NCBI RefSeq assembly: GCF_020805785.1
Contig: NZ_JAJGZV010000001.1
Location: 62,001-126,000, forward strand
Length of the DNA stretch: 64,000 bases
From: Flavobacterium chungbukense
GTDB taxonomy: Bacteria; Bacteroidota; Bacteroidia; Flavobacteriales; Flavobacteriaceae
Reading direction: 5' to 3'
The notes below the pieces were generated by a model, which ran no database searches, was not told the DNA's origin, and worked only from the letters and a program-made list of their open reading frames with translations. The first letter of the stretch is position 1. The number at the start of each line of letters is the position of its first letter. Of the stretch, positions 9,656-18,508 are shown one piece after another. The position numbers were made by a program, and so were the translations under genes.

Positions 9656-10315
9656 ATGAGAAATATCAAAATAGCTACAGGAATTGCATTATTAGCGTTA
9701 AGCTTCACATCATGTAAAGATGAAAAACAAGAAAAAGCACAGCGAACAATTGATTCTTATGTAACCTACGTCGATTCGGTTAAAAATGTAAAAGCTGAAG
9801 ATTTAAAAGAAAATTGGCAAGCTGTAGAAGCAGAATATGATAGAAGATCTGCAGAAGCTAGTTTAGCTTTGGCAGATATTAAAGATAATGCTTCTCAAAC
9901 AGAAAAAATAAATACGAGTAAAGCGAAGTACGAAGATTTTAAAAATGAAATGACCACCCTTCTTGCCCCACCGGCTCCAAGTCCTAAACAACAATTAAGA
10001 AATGCCTTATTTGGTGAAGGGAAAATTGGAGATGATATGAGCTTTGCTTGGGTAAATGCTCAAAATATTCATAGTGTTTACCAACAGTTTGTTCATACAG
10101 TAGAAAATAATAAAGATAAATATACTAGAGAAGACTGGGATGAAATTAAAGTATTGTATGAAGCGCTTGACAGCCGTAAAAATACTGTTGAAAAAGAAGG
10201 TTTAACTTCTGAAGACAATAGAAAAATTGCTGGATTGAAAATTAAATTTGCACCAATGTATACTGTAAACAGAATGGGAGCAAAAGCAGAAGAAAATAAA
10301 GAAGCTAAAAAATAA
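9656..10315 (+). CDS. Hypothetical lipoprotein
   Basis: 219 residues. The signal peptide MRNIKIATGIALLALSFTSC ends in a lipobox with Cys20, so the protein is probably lipid-anchored. The mature part is highly charged and helix-rich (YDRRSAEASLALADIK, NKDKYTREDWDEIKVLYEALDSRKN) with a Pro-rich break LAPPAPSPKQQ near residue 107. I recognise no enzymatic motif. The 288-base upstream gap is AT-rich and holds TAAATTTG at 9622-9629, a possible -7 box without a clear -33 partner. A strong terminator follows. Confidence 0.85.
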   Translation: MRNIKIATGIALLALSFTSCKDEKQEKAQRTIDSYVTYVDSVKNVKAEDLKENWQAVEAEYDRRSAEASLALADIKDNASQTEKINTSKAKYEDFKNEMTTLLAPPAPSPKQQLRNALFGEGKIGDDMSFAWVNAQNIHSVYQQFVHTVENNKDKYTREDWDEIKVLYEALDSRKNTVEKEGLTSEDNRKIAGLKIKFAPMYTVNRMGAKAEENKEAKK

Positions 10316-10337
10316 GCTTAAAATTTTGAATTAGTAT

Positions 10338-10372
10338 AAAAAAAGACAATCAGAAATGATTGTCTTTTTTTT
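10338..10372. terminator. Bidirectional terminator between the lipoprotein and methyltransferase genes
   Basis: AAAAAAAGACAATC pairs with GATTGTCTTTTTTT around a six-base loop. The T tract touches the stop codon of the convergent methyltransferase gene. Confidence 0.9.
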
Positions 10373-11174
10373 ATGCTCTTATTATAAAATGCTCTTTTTC
10401 CTGTTCTCGTCTAAAGAATACAAATCCCCATTGAAAAGTATCGATTGTGACTTTTACCTTTGGATGATTTTTAATGTTTTCCCAAGCTTCTTCCATTTCT
10501 TCTGACCAATGAATATCATCGAAAATCCAAACTGAATCGTTGTTAATGGTTGATAGTAAAAGCTCAAAATAAGCTAAAGTTGCTTTCTTAGAATGATTAC
10601 CATCGAAATATATTAGATCGTAGATTTTAGTCCCGAAGTCTCGGGATAGATTTTCAGCAATTAAAAAAGATTCAAATTCTGAAATTATATTCTCTACATT
10701 TTTACAATCAAATTCATTTAATTGATTTTTTGCAATTCCTGCAGTATTCGGACAGCCTTCAAGCGTGATCACTTTCGCTTTCGTCCCGAGGCTTCGGGAT
10801 CCTAAAGCCAAAGCAGAAGTGGCTAATCCTAAAGATGTTCCGATTTCTAAAATGGTTTCTGGCTGAAAATAATTCGTTACACGAAACAATAATTCTGCCC
10901 GTTTTGACGAAATTCCTGCTGTTTGCGCGATTTTGGAAATCTGTCTTCGGTTTGATTTGAAAACTTTAGAACCTGCGCCAAAATCGGTTACTTCAATGAA
11001 ATTTTTATTCTTTAAAAGTGACTTTCTGTAATTTTCCAGAATGCGATATTCAGGTTTTCTTTTCTTATCATAAAAACATTTCGTTAATAAATTAAAAACA
11101 AAAGGCGAATGAACGGCATGTTCATTTTTAGAATTCCAAAGGAATTTTAGATAAGATTTTATTTGAAAAAGCAT
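10371..11174 (-). CDS. Class I SAM-dependent O-methyltransferase-like protein
   Basis: 267 residues. A Rossmann methyltransferase core is visible: ILEIGTSLGLATSALALG (SAM motif I, near residue 110), VITLEGCPNTAGIAKNQL (acidic strand 2) and YDLIYFDGNHSKKATLAYFELLL (metal and substrate strand as in class I O-methyltransferases). The substrate is unknown. Two segments, SRSLGTK and SRDFGTK, are encoded by 16-base near-palindromes (10,784-10,799 and 10,631-10,646) that look like in-frame insertions. The first directly follows motif I, so activity may be affected. It is followed upstream on the same strand by the FKBP gene. Confidence 0.85.
   Translation of the reverse strand: MLFQIKSYLKFLWNSKNEHAVHSPFVFNLLTKCFYDKKRKPEYRILENYRKSLLKNKNFIEVTDFGAGSKVFKSNRRQISKIAQTAGISSKRAELLFRVTNYFQPETILEIGTSLGLATSALALGSRSLGTKAKVITLEGCPNTAGIAKNQLNEFDCKNVENIISEFESFLIAENLSRDFGTKIYDLIYFDGNHSKKATLAYFELLLSTINNDSVWIFDDIHWSEEMEEAWENIKNHPKVKVTIDTFQWGFVFFRREQEKEHFIIRA
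10631..10646. repeat. 16-base TCCCGA-NNNN-TCGGGA palindrome inside a CDS
   Basis: TCCCGAAGTCTCGGGA lies in the methyltransferase gene and encodes S-R-D-F-G in the minus-strand frame. It differs at one centre base from the perfect palindrome at 53,543. Confidence 0.85.
10784..10799. repeat. 16-base TCCCGA-NNNN-TCGGGA palindrome inside a CDS
   Basis: TCCCGAGGCTTCGGGA is the second copy within the same methyltransferase gene and encodes S-R-S-L-G in the same frame as the other copy, again followed by T-K. Confidence 0.85.
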
Positions 11175-11194
11175 TAGAAATTTGCAATGAGAGA

Positions 11195-11668
11195 TTAATT
11201 TACTTTAATCAATTTTACGTCAAAAATAAGTACAGAACCTGCAGGAATTCCTCCTCTGTCATAACTTCCGTATCCTAAATGAGCAGGAATCAAAAGTGTT
11301 CCGCTGCCGCCTTCTTTAAATAACGGAATTCCTTCTGTCCATCCTTGTATAACTTGATTTAAAGGAAAGGTGATTCCAGCGCTAGTGCTTTGATCGAAAG
11401 TTTTTCCGCTTGTGAAAGAACCCGTGTAAGCAACTGTAACAGATGATGTAGCGGTTGGTTGTTTGCCAGTTCCAGGCTCATTAATAATGTAGTATAAGCC
11501 AGAAGCTGATCGTTGTGCCGTTAAATTGTTTTTAGCAATATAATCTTTGATTTCTTGTTCATTTTGTTCTTTGTAATCTTTTGCCGGTTCAGAAGATGAA
11601 TCTTTATCTGAACTTACGCATGAAACAAATAACGTTAAACTAAATAATGCGACTAATAATTTTTTCAT
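11195..11668 (-). CDS. FKBP-type peptidyl-prolyl isomerase lipoprotein
   Basis: 157 residues. The signal peptide MKKLLVALFSLTLFVSC ends in a lipobox (Cys17), so the protein sits in the periplasm or outer membrane as a lipoprotein. After a charged linker, the FKBP domain occupies about residues 55-157: VTVAYTGSFTSGKTFDQS, FPLNQVIQGWTEGIPLFKEGG, LLIPAHLGYGSYDRGGIPAGSVLIFDVKLI. The aromatic pocket residues Y, F, W and Y of active FKBPs are present. It catalyses cis-trans proline isomerisation during envelope protein folding. Related small FKBP lipoproteins (GldI) serve gliding in Flavobacterium, but this need not be GldI. Confidence 0.92.
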   Translation of the reverse strand: MKKLLVALFSLTLFVSCVSSDKDSSSEPAKDYKEQNEQEIKDYIAKNNLTAQRSASGLYYIINEPGTGKQPTATSSVTVAYTGSFTSGKTFDQSTSAGITFPLNQVIQGWTEGIPLFKEGGSGTLLIPAHLGYGSYDRGGIPAGSVLIFDVKLIKVN

Positions 11669-11714
11669 TGTGGTATTTTGTTTTTTAATGCTCCGAATAT
11701 AGTAAAAAATGATT

Positions 11715-11806
11715 TTATGTTTCGCAAAGATTCACAAAGTAGACTCAAAGATTCACAAAAAGCTTTGTGTAGCTCTGAGATTTCTTTGTGAATCTCTGTG
11801 TGACAA
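11715..11806. repeat. Intergenic inverted repeat (CACAAAG/CTTTGTG family)
   Basis: The words GATTCACAAAG and GATTCACAAAAAG on the left face CTTTGTG and TTTCTTTGTGAATC on the right, so the 90-base gap can fold as an imperfect hairpin. It separates the ABC-F and FKBP genes. Confidence 0.6.
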
Positions 11807-11808
11807 AT

Positions 11809-13671
11809 TTACCCTTCAATCTTTGCAGAAAGCTCGAACCAGCGTTCTTCTTTTGCGTCGATTTTTTTTATGATGTTTTGCAGTTCATTCGCTTTTTTCT
11901 CAATATCAGCATCAGCTACTTTTCCGTCAGAGAACAATTGTTCGATTTTAGTTTTTTCGATTTCTAGATCTTTTATTTCTCTTTCAATTTTCTGATATTC
12001 TTTTTGCTCGTTGAAGCTTAGATTTCCTGTTGGATTATTTTGTTTCCAGTCTTTCTTTTCTGCTTTGTTTTCTTCTTTTTGAGCAACATCGGCGCTGTCT
12101 TCATAAGCACGGAAATCAGAATAGTTTCCTGGGAAATTTTCAATTTCGCCTTGTCCTCTAAAAACAAATAAATGATCCACAATTTTATCCATGAAATAAC
12201 GGTCGTGCGAAACTACCAATAAACAGCCAGGATAATCTAAAAGAAAACTCTCTAGAACGTTAAGCGTTACAATATCTAAGTCGTTTGTTGGCTCATCGAG
12301 AATCAAAAAGTTTGGATTTTGGATTAAAACCGTACATAAATATAAACGTTTTAATTCTCCACCACTCAATTTTTCGACATAATCATATTGTTTTTTTGCA
12401 TCAAAAAGAAAACGCTCTAACAATTGCGAAGCCGAGATAATTTTTCCTTTTGCCAACGGAATATATTCTCCGTATTCCTTAATAATGTCAATAACACGCT
12501 GTCCCGGTTTTGGGTTAATTCCAGATTGTGTGTAATATCCAATTTTAATGGTATCTCCTTTCACAACTCGTCCGTTGTCTGGCGGAATTGTTCCTGTCAA
12601 AAGATTTAAGAAAGTCGATTTTCCAGTTCCGTTTTTACCAATAATTCCTATTCTTTCGCCACGCTGAAAATCGAAACTAAAATTATCCAGAATAACTTTA
12701 TCCTTGAATTTTTTAGAAAGTTTATGAAGCTCAATAATTTTGCTCCCCATTCTTTCCATATTAATTTCAAGTTCCACTTTATTTTCTTTTCGGCGGCTTT
12801 GTGCTTTTTCTTTAATTACATAAAAATCATCCTGACGCGATTTAGATTTGGTTGTTCTCGCTTTTGGCTGGCGGCGCATCCATTCTAATTCTTTTACAAA
12901 AAGATTTTTAGCTTTGTCAATACTAGAGTTTTCAGAAGTAATTCGTTCTTCTTTTTTCTCTAAGTAATAAGAATAGTTTCCTTTATATTGGTATAGCTTT
13001 CCATTGTCCAATTCAATGATTTCGTTACAGACACGCTCCAAAAAGAAACGGTCGTGCGTTACCATAAATAAAGTGATGTTTTCTTTGGCAAAGTAACTTT
13101 CCAGCCATTCGATCATTTCAAGATCTAAGTGGTTGGTTGGCTCATCCAAAATCAATAAATCAGGTCTGTTGATTAATATAATAGCCAATGAAAGACGCTT
13201 TTTTTGACCTCCTGAAAGATTTTTTACTTTAAGTTTAAAATCTTCCAGTTTCAATTTGAATAAAATCTGTTTGTATTGCGTTTCAAAATCCCATGCATTA
13301 TGCTGATCCATTCCGTCAAAAGCTTTTTGATATGCTTCTTCATCATCAGGATTTTCGAGTGCTTTTTCGTATGCTTCAATGATTTTTAGCGTTTCATTAT
13401 CTGAAGCGAAAATACTTTCTTCAATCGTAAGTTCATCCTGCAGATTGTTATCTTGCGAAAGAAACGCCATTCTAATTCCTTTTCTTAAAACAACTTGTCC
13501 AGTATCGGGTTCGTCCAAACCATTAATGATACTCATAATAGTTGTTTTTCCAGAACCGTTTTTAGCTATAAAAGCGATTTTTTGGTCTTTGTTGATTCCA
13601 AAAGAAATGTTGTCAAAAAGGACTCTTTCTCCAAATGACTTCGATATATTTTCTACAGATAGATAATTCAC
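11809..13671 (-). CDS. uup: ABC-F family ATPase, Uup-like
   Basis: 620 residues with two ABC domains and no membrane segment. The first has Walker A AKNGSGKTT near residue 36, signature LSGGQKKRL near 155 and LILDEPTNHLDLEMIEWLE; the second has GKNGTGKST near 350, LSGGELKRL near 440 and LILDEPTNDLDI. The linker between them is basic (RRQPKARTTKSKSRQDDF), and a C-terminal coiled coil at about 540-615 is the hallmark of Uup. ABC-F proteins act on ribosomes; Uup also affects transposon excision and ribosome assembly in E. coli. A TACTTTTG box (13,696-13,689) precedes the start. Confidence 0.9.
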   Translation of the reverse strand: MNYLSVENISKSFGERVLFDNISFGINKDQKIAFIAKNGSGKTTIMSIINGLDEPDTGQVVLRKGIRMAFLSQDNNLQDELTIEESIFASDNETLKIIEAYEKALENPDDEEAYQKAFDGMDQHNAWDFETQYKQILFKLKLEDFKLKVKNLSGGQKKRLSLAIILINRPDLLILDEPTNHLDLEMIEWLESYFAKENITLFMVTHDRFFLERVCNEIIELDNGKLYQYKGNYSYYLEKKEERITSENSSIDKAKNLFVKELEWMRRQPKARTTKSKSRQDDFYVIKEKAQSRRKENKVELEINMERMGSKIIELHKLSKKFKDKVILDNFSFDFQRGERIGIIGKNGTGKSTFLNLLTGTIPPDNGRVVKGDTIKIGYYTQSGINPKPGQRVIDIIKEYGEYIPLAKGKIISASQLLERFLFDAKKQYDYVEKLSGGELKRLYLCTVLIQNPNFLILDEPTNDLDIVTLNVLESFLLDYPGCLLVVSHDRYFMDKIVDHLFVFRGQGEIENFPGNYSDFRAYEDSADVAQKEENKAEKKDWKQNNPTGNLSFNEQKEYQKIEREIKDLEIEKTKIEQLFSDGKVADADIEKKANELQNIIKKIDAKEERWFELSAKIEG

Positions 13672-13688
13672 AAGAATAAAATTTTTTG

Positions 13689-13696
13689 CAAAAGTA
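13689..13696 (-). promoter_or_regulatory. Putative -7 element of the ABC-F gene
   Basis: Minus-strand TACTTTTG followed by CA matches TAnnTTTG, 18 bases before the start codon. No proper TTG is seen at -33; the nearest is TTC at a 21-base spacing. Confidence 0.4.
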
Positions 13697-13720
13697 AACT
13701 ATTATCTCACTATTTGCGAA

Positions 13721-14686
13721 TTATTTATGGAGGTACGAGTCAAGTGCATCACTTAAATCTAAGTAATGAATCTGTTGTGAAATATTAATAACTGGTTTTC
13801 GAACCAAGGCTTCATTGGTTAAAAAATAATGAAGTCCGTCTTTAGTTGCGATACCTTCAATTTGGTGAAAAGGAAGTTTTAAATCAATTCGCCTTTTATT
13901 TCCAGATAAAAAATCATCATTTTTAAAATCATATAGGAGGTAGAGAAAAGGTTTTCCGACTTTGGTATAGCCGCACAGAGTAATCAATTTTTTTTCTTCC
14001 AAAAAAGTCGCTCCAGTAACTAAACCTTTTGTGTCTAAAGTAGATTTTAAGGAAGCGATTTGAGTTCCTGATTGATTGGGTAAAACGTAAATGGCTGTTT
14101 TAGAAGATTTCCATTGTTTTGTAAAGAGATAAATACTGTCTTCAAAAACAATAAAAGCTTCACAGTCAAAATCGGTTTTATTGGGTTTTGAAGCAGAAAA
14201 ATCTTTTTGATCAGCATAAGAAAAAGAAATCGTTTCTATTTTTGGATTTCCTTCTAAAAATGATTTTTTTTCGATTTTAAATATTTTAAGATCAGATCGG
14301 TTTCCAGCGTAATTATTGCCAAAATCACCAATGTAAATATGCGTATTGTCTTGTGTGATCTCTTCCCAATCGTTGTTTGTTATGGTGCTAAGAATAATTT
14401 TTCTTTTAATTTTTCCCAAGGAATCCAATCCGTAAATCGTTTGGTCATGGTCGTCATTATGTGTCCATAATAAATTTTGAAAAGCAATTATTCCAGAAGT
14501 TTCTTTTATAGAATCGCTTAAGCGAATGGAATATTCAGGTTTCAGCTTTAAATTTTTATAACTGCAACTTCCGTTATTTAAAGTAGCTTCGGAATTGTAA
14601 TTGTCGGCTTTAGGATCTGTGCATCCCGAAATTTGTGCGTAAGCCGCTGTGCTTATTGTAAGAAAGAAGAAAATAATTTTTAGCAT
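13721..14686 (-). CDS. Secreted beta-propeller-like protein
   Basis: 321 residues with a cleavable signal peptide (MLKIIFFFLTISTAAYAQ). Just after it comes the short cysteine motif GCTDPKADNYNSEATLNNGSC, a two-cysteine module common at the ends of secreted Bacteroidetes proteins. The rest repeats strand-like units with D-rich turns (LWTHNDDHDQTIYGLDSLGK, ITQDNTHIYIGDFGNN, DFDCEAFIVFEDSIYLFTK), which suggests a beta-propeller. There are no catalytic residues I can name. The TACTTTTG box of the ABC-F gene is directly downstream, so the two minus-strand genes may have separate promoters. Confidence 0.8.
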   Translation of the reverse strand: MLKIIFFFLTISTAAYAQISGCTDPKADNYNSEATLNNGSCSYKNLKLKPEYSIRLSDSIKETSGIIAFQNLLWTHNDDHDQTIYGLDSLGKIKRKIILSTITNNDWEEITQDNTHIYIGDFGNNYAGNRSDLKIFKIEKKSFLEGNPKIETISFSYADQKDFSASKPNKTDFDCEAFIVFEDSIYLFTKQWKSSKTAIYVLPNQSGTQIASLKSTLDTKGLVTGATFLEEKKLITLCGYTKVGKPFLYLLYDFKNDDFLSGNKRRIDLKLPFHQIEGIATKDGLHYFLTNEALVRKPVINISQQIHYLDLSDALDSYLHK

Positions 14687-14830
14687 GATTGCAATATTAA
14701 ATTTGCATACCTTAAAAGTAAAGTTTTAAATAATAGAATAAAATATGTATTAAAAAATATAATTTAAATGTTACTTTGCAGCACTAAAATACCATTGTTT
14801 TCTATTCTTTAGAATAAAGTTAAACCTATA

Positions 14831-16249
14831 ATGAAGATTTTACAAAAACTGTCGCATTACCGAATCTCACGTTACTTCAAGCTATTGTTTGTTATAGTCG
14901 ACGTAATATTGCTCAATTTGGCAACGGTACTTTCTTCATTGGCAAGATTTGGGAGTTTAGATAAATTACTGACAAAAGAAGAGCAGACTATTTCGCTTTT
15001 GGCAATTTTTGTATGGATTGCTTTATTGCTTCAGAACGACTCCAACAGGAGTATTCGTGTTGAACCGATTGAATCTATTTTATGGAGAACAATAAAAAAG
15101 ATTTCTTTTCATGCCGCTATAATTTCTATATCAGTTGTTTATTTGAAATATGCCGATATTTCGAGACTTCGAATGGTATATTTTTATTTGATCTTTTTTG
15201 GATTGTTGATGATTACAAGGTATTTATCAATGAAACTTCTAAAATATATTCGAAGCAAAGGATATAATTTTAAAACCTTTATTATTGTCGGTGCCAACGA
15301 AACCGGTGAAAAAATCCGTAAAGTATTGGCTAAAGATTTGACTTATGGCTATAAATTTTTAGGTTTTTTTGATGAAAAACAAAGTCAGACATTTGTTGAT
15401 CCTAAATTGATTGTAGGTTCATTTGAAAATGTAAAAAAGTTTGCAATAGACAAGAAGATAGATGAAATGTATGTTGCTTTGCATATTGATAATATTGAAG
15501 TAATAAATGAATTGATTGAAATCTGCGAACAGAATATGATTCGTATTAAATTTATTCCAGATTTTCAGCTCTATACAAAAGCCAGTAAAGTCGAGGTAAC
15601 TTTTTATGAAAATATACCTGTATTAATGTTCCGAACAGAACCAATGGAGTACGCTTCAAACAGGGTTCTGAAAAAGGTTTTTGATATTTGTTTTTCAGGT
15701 CTGGTTATATTGTTTGTTTTTCCTTGGCTTTTTCCTATAATAATGATTATCATAAAATTAGAATCTCCAGGGCCTATTTTTTTTAAACAAGAAAGAGCAG
15801 GAAGAGATAATCGTTCTTTTATGTGTTTGAAATTTAGAAGTATGCATGTCAATGTTTTGGCAGACAATAAGCAAGCCGAAAAAGGAGATAGGAGAATTAC
15901 TAAATTTGGAGCATTTATTCGTAAAACCAGTATAGATGAACTACCTCAATTTTTCAATGTTTTTTGGGGCGATATGTCAGTAGTTGGACCAAGGCCGCAC
16001 ATGGTCAATCTTGCCAAAGAATATAGTGACCTAATTAGCAATTATTTAGTTCGTCAATATGCTAAACCCGGAATTACGGGCTGGGCGCAGGTAAATGGTT
16101 ATAGAGGAGAAACGAAAGTTTTAAGTGATATGGAAAATAGAGTAGAATATGATATATGGTATATCGAAAACTGGAGTTTTTTGCTTGATATAAAAATTGT
16201 CATAAAAACTGTAATCAATATTCTTAAAGGAGAAGAGAACGCATATTAA
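14831..16249 (+). CDS. Undecaprenyl-phosphate glycosyl-1-phosphate transferase (WcaJ-like)
   Basis: 472 residues. Four or five N-terminal membrane helices (about 15-130), a cytoplasmic Rossmann-like domain (TFIIVGANETGEKIRKVL near 155), one more helix near 290 and the bacterial sugar transferase domain (about 280-472). The latter shows KLESPGPIFFKQERAGRDNRSFMCLKFRSM and the catalytic region RKTSIDELPQFFNVFWGDMSVVGPRP. It transfers a hexose-1-phosphate from a nucleotide sugar to undecaprenyl phosphate, starting capsule or exopolysaccharide synthesis. A TACTTTGC box at 14,772 may be its promoter. The convergent CpsB-like phosphatase fits exopolysaccharide control. Confidence 0.92.
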   Translation: MKILQKLSHYRISRYFKLLFVIVDVILLNLATVLSSLARFGSLDKLLTKEEQTISLLAIFVWIALLLQNDSNRSIRVEPIESILWRTIKKISFHAAIISISVVYLKYADISRLRMVYFYLIFFGLLMITRYLSMKLLKYIRSKGYNFKTFIIVGANETGEKIRKVLAKDLTYGYKFLGFFDEKQSQTFVDPKLIVGSFENVKKFAIDKKIDEMYVALHIDNIEVINELIEICEQNMIRIKFIPDFQLYTKASKVEVTFYENIPVLMFRTEPMEYASNRVLKKVFDICFSGLVILFVFPWLFPIIMIIIKLESPGPIFFKQERAGRDNRSFMCLKFRSMHVNVLADNKQAEKGDRRITKFGAFIRKTSIDELPQFFNVFWGDMSVVGPRPHMVNLAKEYSDLISNYLVRQYAKPGITGWAQVNGYRGETKVLSDMENRVEYDIWYIENWSFLLDIKIVIKTVINILKGEENAY

Positions 16250-16255
16250 TCAATT

Positions 16256-16993
16256 TTAGAATTTAAAAAACTGATTATTAGTGATAATTTCTTTTAGATT
16301 TTCAATACTCTCAATTTTTACTTTTTGATCAAATGCTCTGATGTGGTTTTTATGATGAACATCAGTTCCGCAAAAATCATACATTCCTTTCTTTAAAAGT
16401 TCGTCGGCTGTCTTAGCAATTTTTGATCCGTAGTACTCTACAGTAGCGAGCAAATTTAATTGAAAAAGACATCCTGCATCTTTAAGTTTCTTGTATTCAT
16501 CAAATTTTTTATGAAAAAAAGTATAGCGTTCAGGATGCGCCAAAACAGGTACGTAACCGGCAACTTGTAAATCGAAAATAGTTTTATATAACGTTAAAGG
16601 TACATTCAAATAAGACATTTCAATCAAAACATAATTGTCTTTTAAGGTTAGCAATTTTTCTTCTTTAAGATGATTCGCAAACCAATCGTCCATAAAATAT
16701 TCAGCAGCAGACTGAAGCGGTAATTGAATATTCTTTTCTACGAACGCATTTTGAGTTTCTTGAAGTTTGGATTTTATGCTTTCCGGAGAATTATTCCAAA
16801 TATAATGATTGATGTGAGGGGTCGTAATAAGTTGAGAAACGCCTATTTTTTCTAAAGACGAAGCAAGAGCTATAGAATTTGAAATAGTTTGAGCTCCGTC
16901 GTCAATTCCAGGCAATAAGTGAGAATGGATATCTACAAAACTCCCGTCTAATAGATCCTTTAATATAGGTTTGGATTTAAAAAAAGATAACAT
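16256..16993 (-). CDS. CpsB/CapC-type PHP phosphatase
   Basis: 245 residues of the PHP fold. Metal ligands are visible in DIHSHLLPGIDDGAQT (residues 22-37), TTPHINHYIW (near 59), VLIEMSY, VLAHPERY (near 155) and GTDVHHKNH (near 215). In Gram-positives CpsB is a manganese-dependent protein tyrosine phosphatase that controls capsule length. Here it converges on the sugar transferase gene with a gap of only six bases, which fits exopolysaccharide regulation. The protein has no signal peptide and should be cytoplasmic. TAATTTTG at 17,035-17,028 may be a -7 box. Confidence 0.88.
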   Translation of the reverse strand: MLSFFKSKPILKDLLDGSFVDIHSHLLPGIDDGAQTISNSIALASSLEKIGVSQLITTPHINHYIWNNSPESIKSKLQETQNAFVEKNIQLPLQSAAEYFMDDWFANHLKEEKLLTLKDNYVLIEMSYLNVPLTLYKTIFDLQVAGYVPVLAHPERYTFFHKKFDEYKKLKDAGCLFQLNLLATVEYYGSKIAKTADELLKKGMYDFCGTDVHHKNHIRAFDQKVKIESIENLKEIITNNQFFKF

Positions 16994-17104
16994 GGGGAAA
17001 AACTTTACAAATCAATTTTATAGATTACAAAATTAATGTAGAATTTTCAATTAGTCGTTTTAGAATTATGTTATATTTGATTTTTAGTAAAAGTGTAAAA
17101 AATT

Positions 17105-18295
17105 ATGAAAATAAAAGAGAATTTGTTTAATCAAAGAATTATTTCTATTGATGCCTTGCGTGGAATTACCATTTTTGTAATGATTTTCGTAAACGAATTA
17201 TCGAGTGTTAATTCTGTTCCAGAATGGATGAAACATATGCCGGCAGATGCAGATGGAATGACTTTTGTTGATTTAGTTTTTCCTGCTTTTTTATTTATTG
17301 TTGGAATGTCTGTTCCGTTTGCTTTTAATGCTAGATTGATAAAAGGTGACAGTGCCAAAACAATTTGGACGCACACTTTAAAAAGAGCTTTTGCACTGAT
17401 TATTATTGGTGTTTTTATGGTAAATGCCGAATATGGTTATGATTCTGCTAAAATGTTGATTACACCAGCATTCTGGGGACTTTTGGCTTACTTAATGCCA
17501 ATTCTTATTTGGAACAAATATCCTAAAGATTTTTCGGTTTGGTTAAAAAATCTGCTTCAATATGGAGGGATCTTAGTTCTGATTGGGCTTTATTTTTTAT
17601 ACATTCGAGATACAGGAGAAATAGGAATGACTCCAAAATGGTGGGGAATTCTGGGTTTAATCGGTTGGGCGTATCTATTTACAGTTGTTTATTATTGGCT
17701 GGTTTCTGGAAATTTATGGGCAATGATCGGTTTTTTAGTTTTCTGCGTCGTGATGAATTCTCTAAACTTGACTGAAAATTCATTTGTTCAAAATACTTCC
17801 TGGTTGAGTTTTATTGCAGGACATCTTACTCATGCTGCACTTGTTTCTGCTGGTATTGTAATCTCGCTACTCTTTTTTGATCGAAAAATAGAGAATAAAA
17901 TCAATTGGCCAGTTATCGCTTTTATACTATTATTTTTTGTAGTAGGTTTTTCGTTAAGACCTTTGTTTGGAATTTCAAAAATACAAGGAACTCCGTCTTG
18001 GACTATGTTGTCTGCAGGAATCTGTACTATATTATTTTACTTTTTATATTGGATTATGGAAGTTAAAAAACAAACCAAATGGAGTGAGTTTTTTATGCCA
18101 GCGGCAGCAAATCCGTTATTGATTTATATTTTGCCAGGCGTTATTTACTATTTCTCTAAAACATTCCATGTTTATATTTTACCAGCATTCTTTTCAGAAG
18201 GACTTCCAGGAATTATATGGTCTTTAGTTTTTTCAACAATTATGCTTTACGTAATGAGAATAATGAACAAATACAGGATTCAGTTGCATTTGTAG
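17105..18295 (+). CDS. HGSNAT/NagX-like acyltransferase membrane protein (DUF5009)
   Basis: 396 residues with about ten membrane helices. The N terminus RIISIDALRGITIFVMIFVN followed by FVDLVFPAFLFIVGMSVPFAF is characteristic of bacterial relatives of heparan-alpha-glucosaminide N-acetyltransferase, which acetylate amino sugars across the membrane with acetyl-CoA. The closing region has PAAANPLLIYILPGVIYY. A histidine (MKHMP) in the first loop corresponds roughly to the catalytic one in HGSNAT, but I cannot align it. The substrate is unknown; peptidoglycan or chitin amino sugars are plausible. A paralogue is at 33,093-34,364. Confidence 0.85.
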   Translation: MKIKENLFNQRIISIDALRGITIFVMIFVNELSSVNSVPEWMKHMPADADGMTFVDLVFPAFLFIVGMSVPFAFNARLIKGDSAKTIWTHTLKRAFALIIIGVFMVNAEYGYDSAKMLITPAFWGLLAYLMPILIWNKYPKDFSVWLKNLLQYGGILVLIGLYFLYIRDTGEIGMTPKWWGILGLIGWAYLFTVVYYWLVSGNLWAMIGFLVFCVVMNSLNLTENSFVQNTSWLSFIAGHLTHAALVSAGIVISLLFFDRKIENKINWPVIAFILLFFVVGFSLRPLFGISKIQGTPSWTMLSAGICTILFYFLYWIMEVKKQTKWSEFFMPAAANPLLIYILPGVIYYFSKTFHVYILPAFFSEGLPGIIWSLVFSTIMLYVMRIMNKYRIQLHL

Positions 18296-18311
18296 TTTTT
18301 GTTGGGATGAT

Positions 18312-18490
18312 TTTTAACGCAAAGTGCAAAAAGGATTTTCGCAAAGCGCGCAAAGTTTTTTTTTGAGAAAAATATAAAAAGCTCACAAAGCCTAATCAAA
18401 ACAAAGCTTTGGGAACTTACAGTTTGTAAAACTCACTTAATGTAGCTTTGTGTTCTTTGCGAAAAATCTTAGCGAGCTTTACGTTAAAAT
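18312..18490. repeat. Intergenic inverted repeat (TTTGCGAAAAATC family)
   Basis: The left arm at 18,313-18,357 (AACGCAAAGTG, GGATTTTCGCAAAGCGCGCAAAG) is answered by a right arm at about 18,440-18,488 (CTTTGTG, CTTTGCGAAAAATC, GAGCTTTACGTT). The centre has its own AAAGCT words. It lies between a plus-strand and a minus-strand gene end and could act as a terminator-like hairpin. Confidence 0.6.
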
Positions 18491-18508
18491 TTAAAATTAT
18501 ATTCTCGA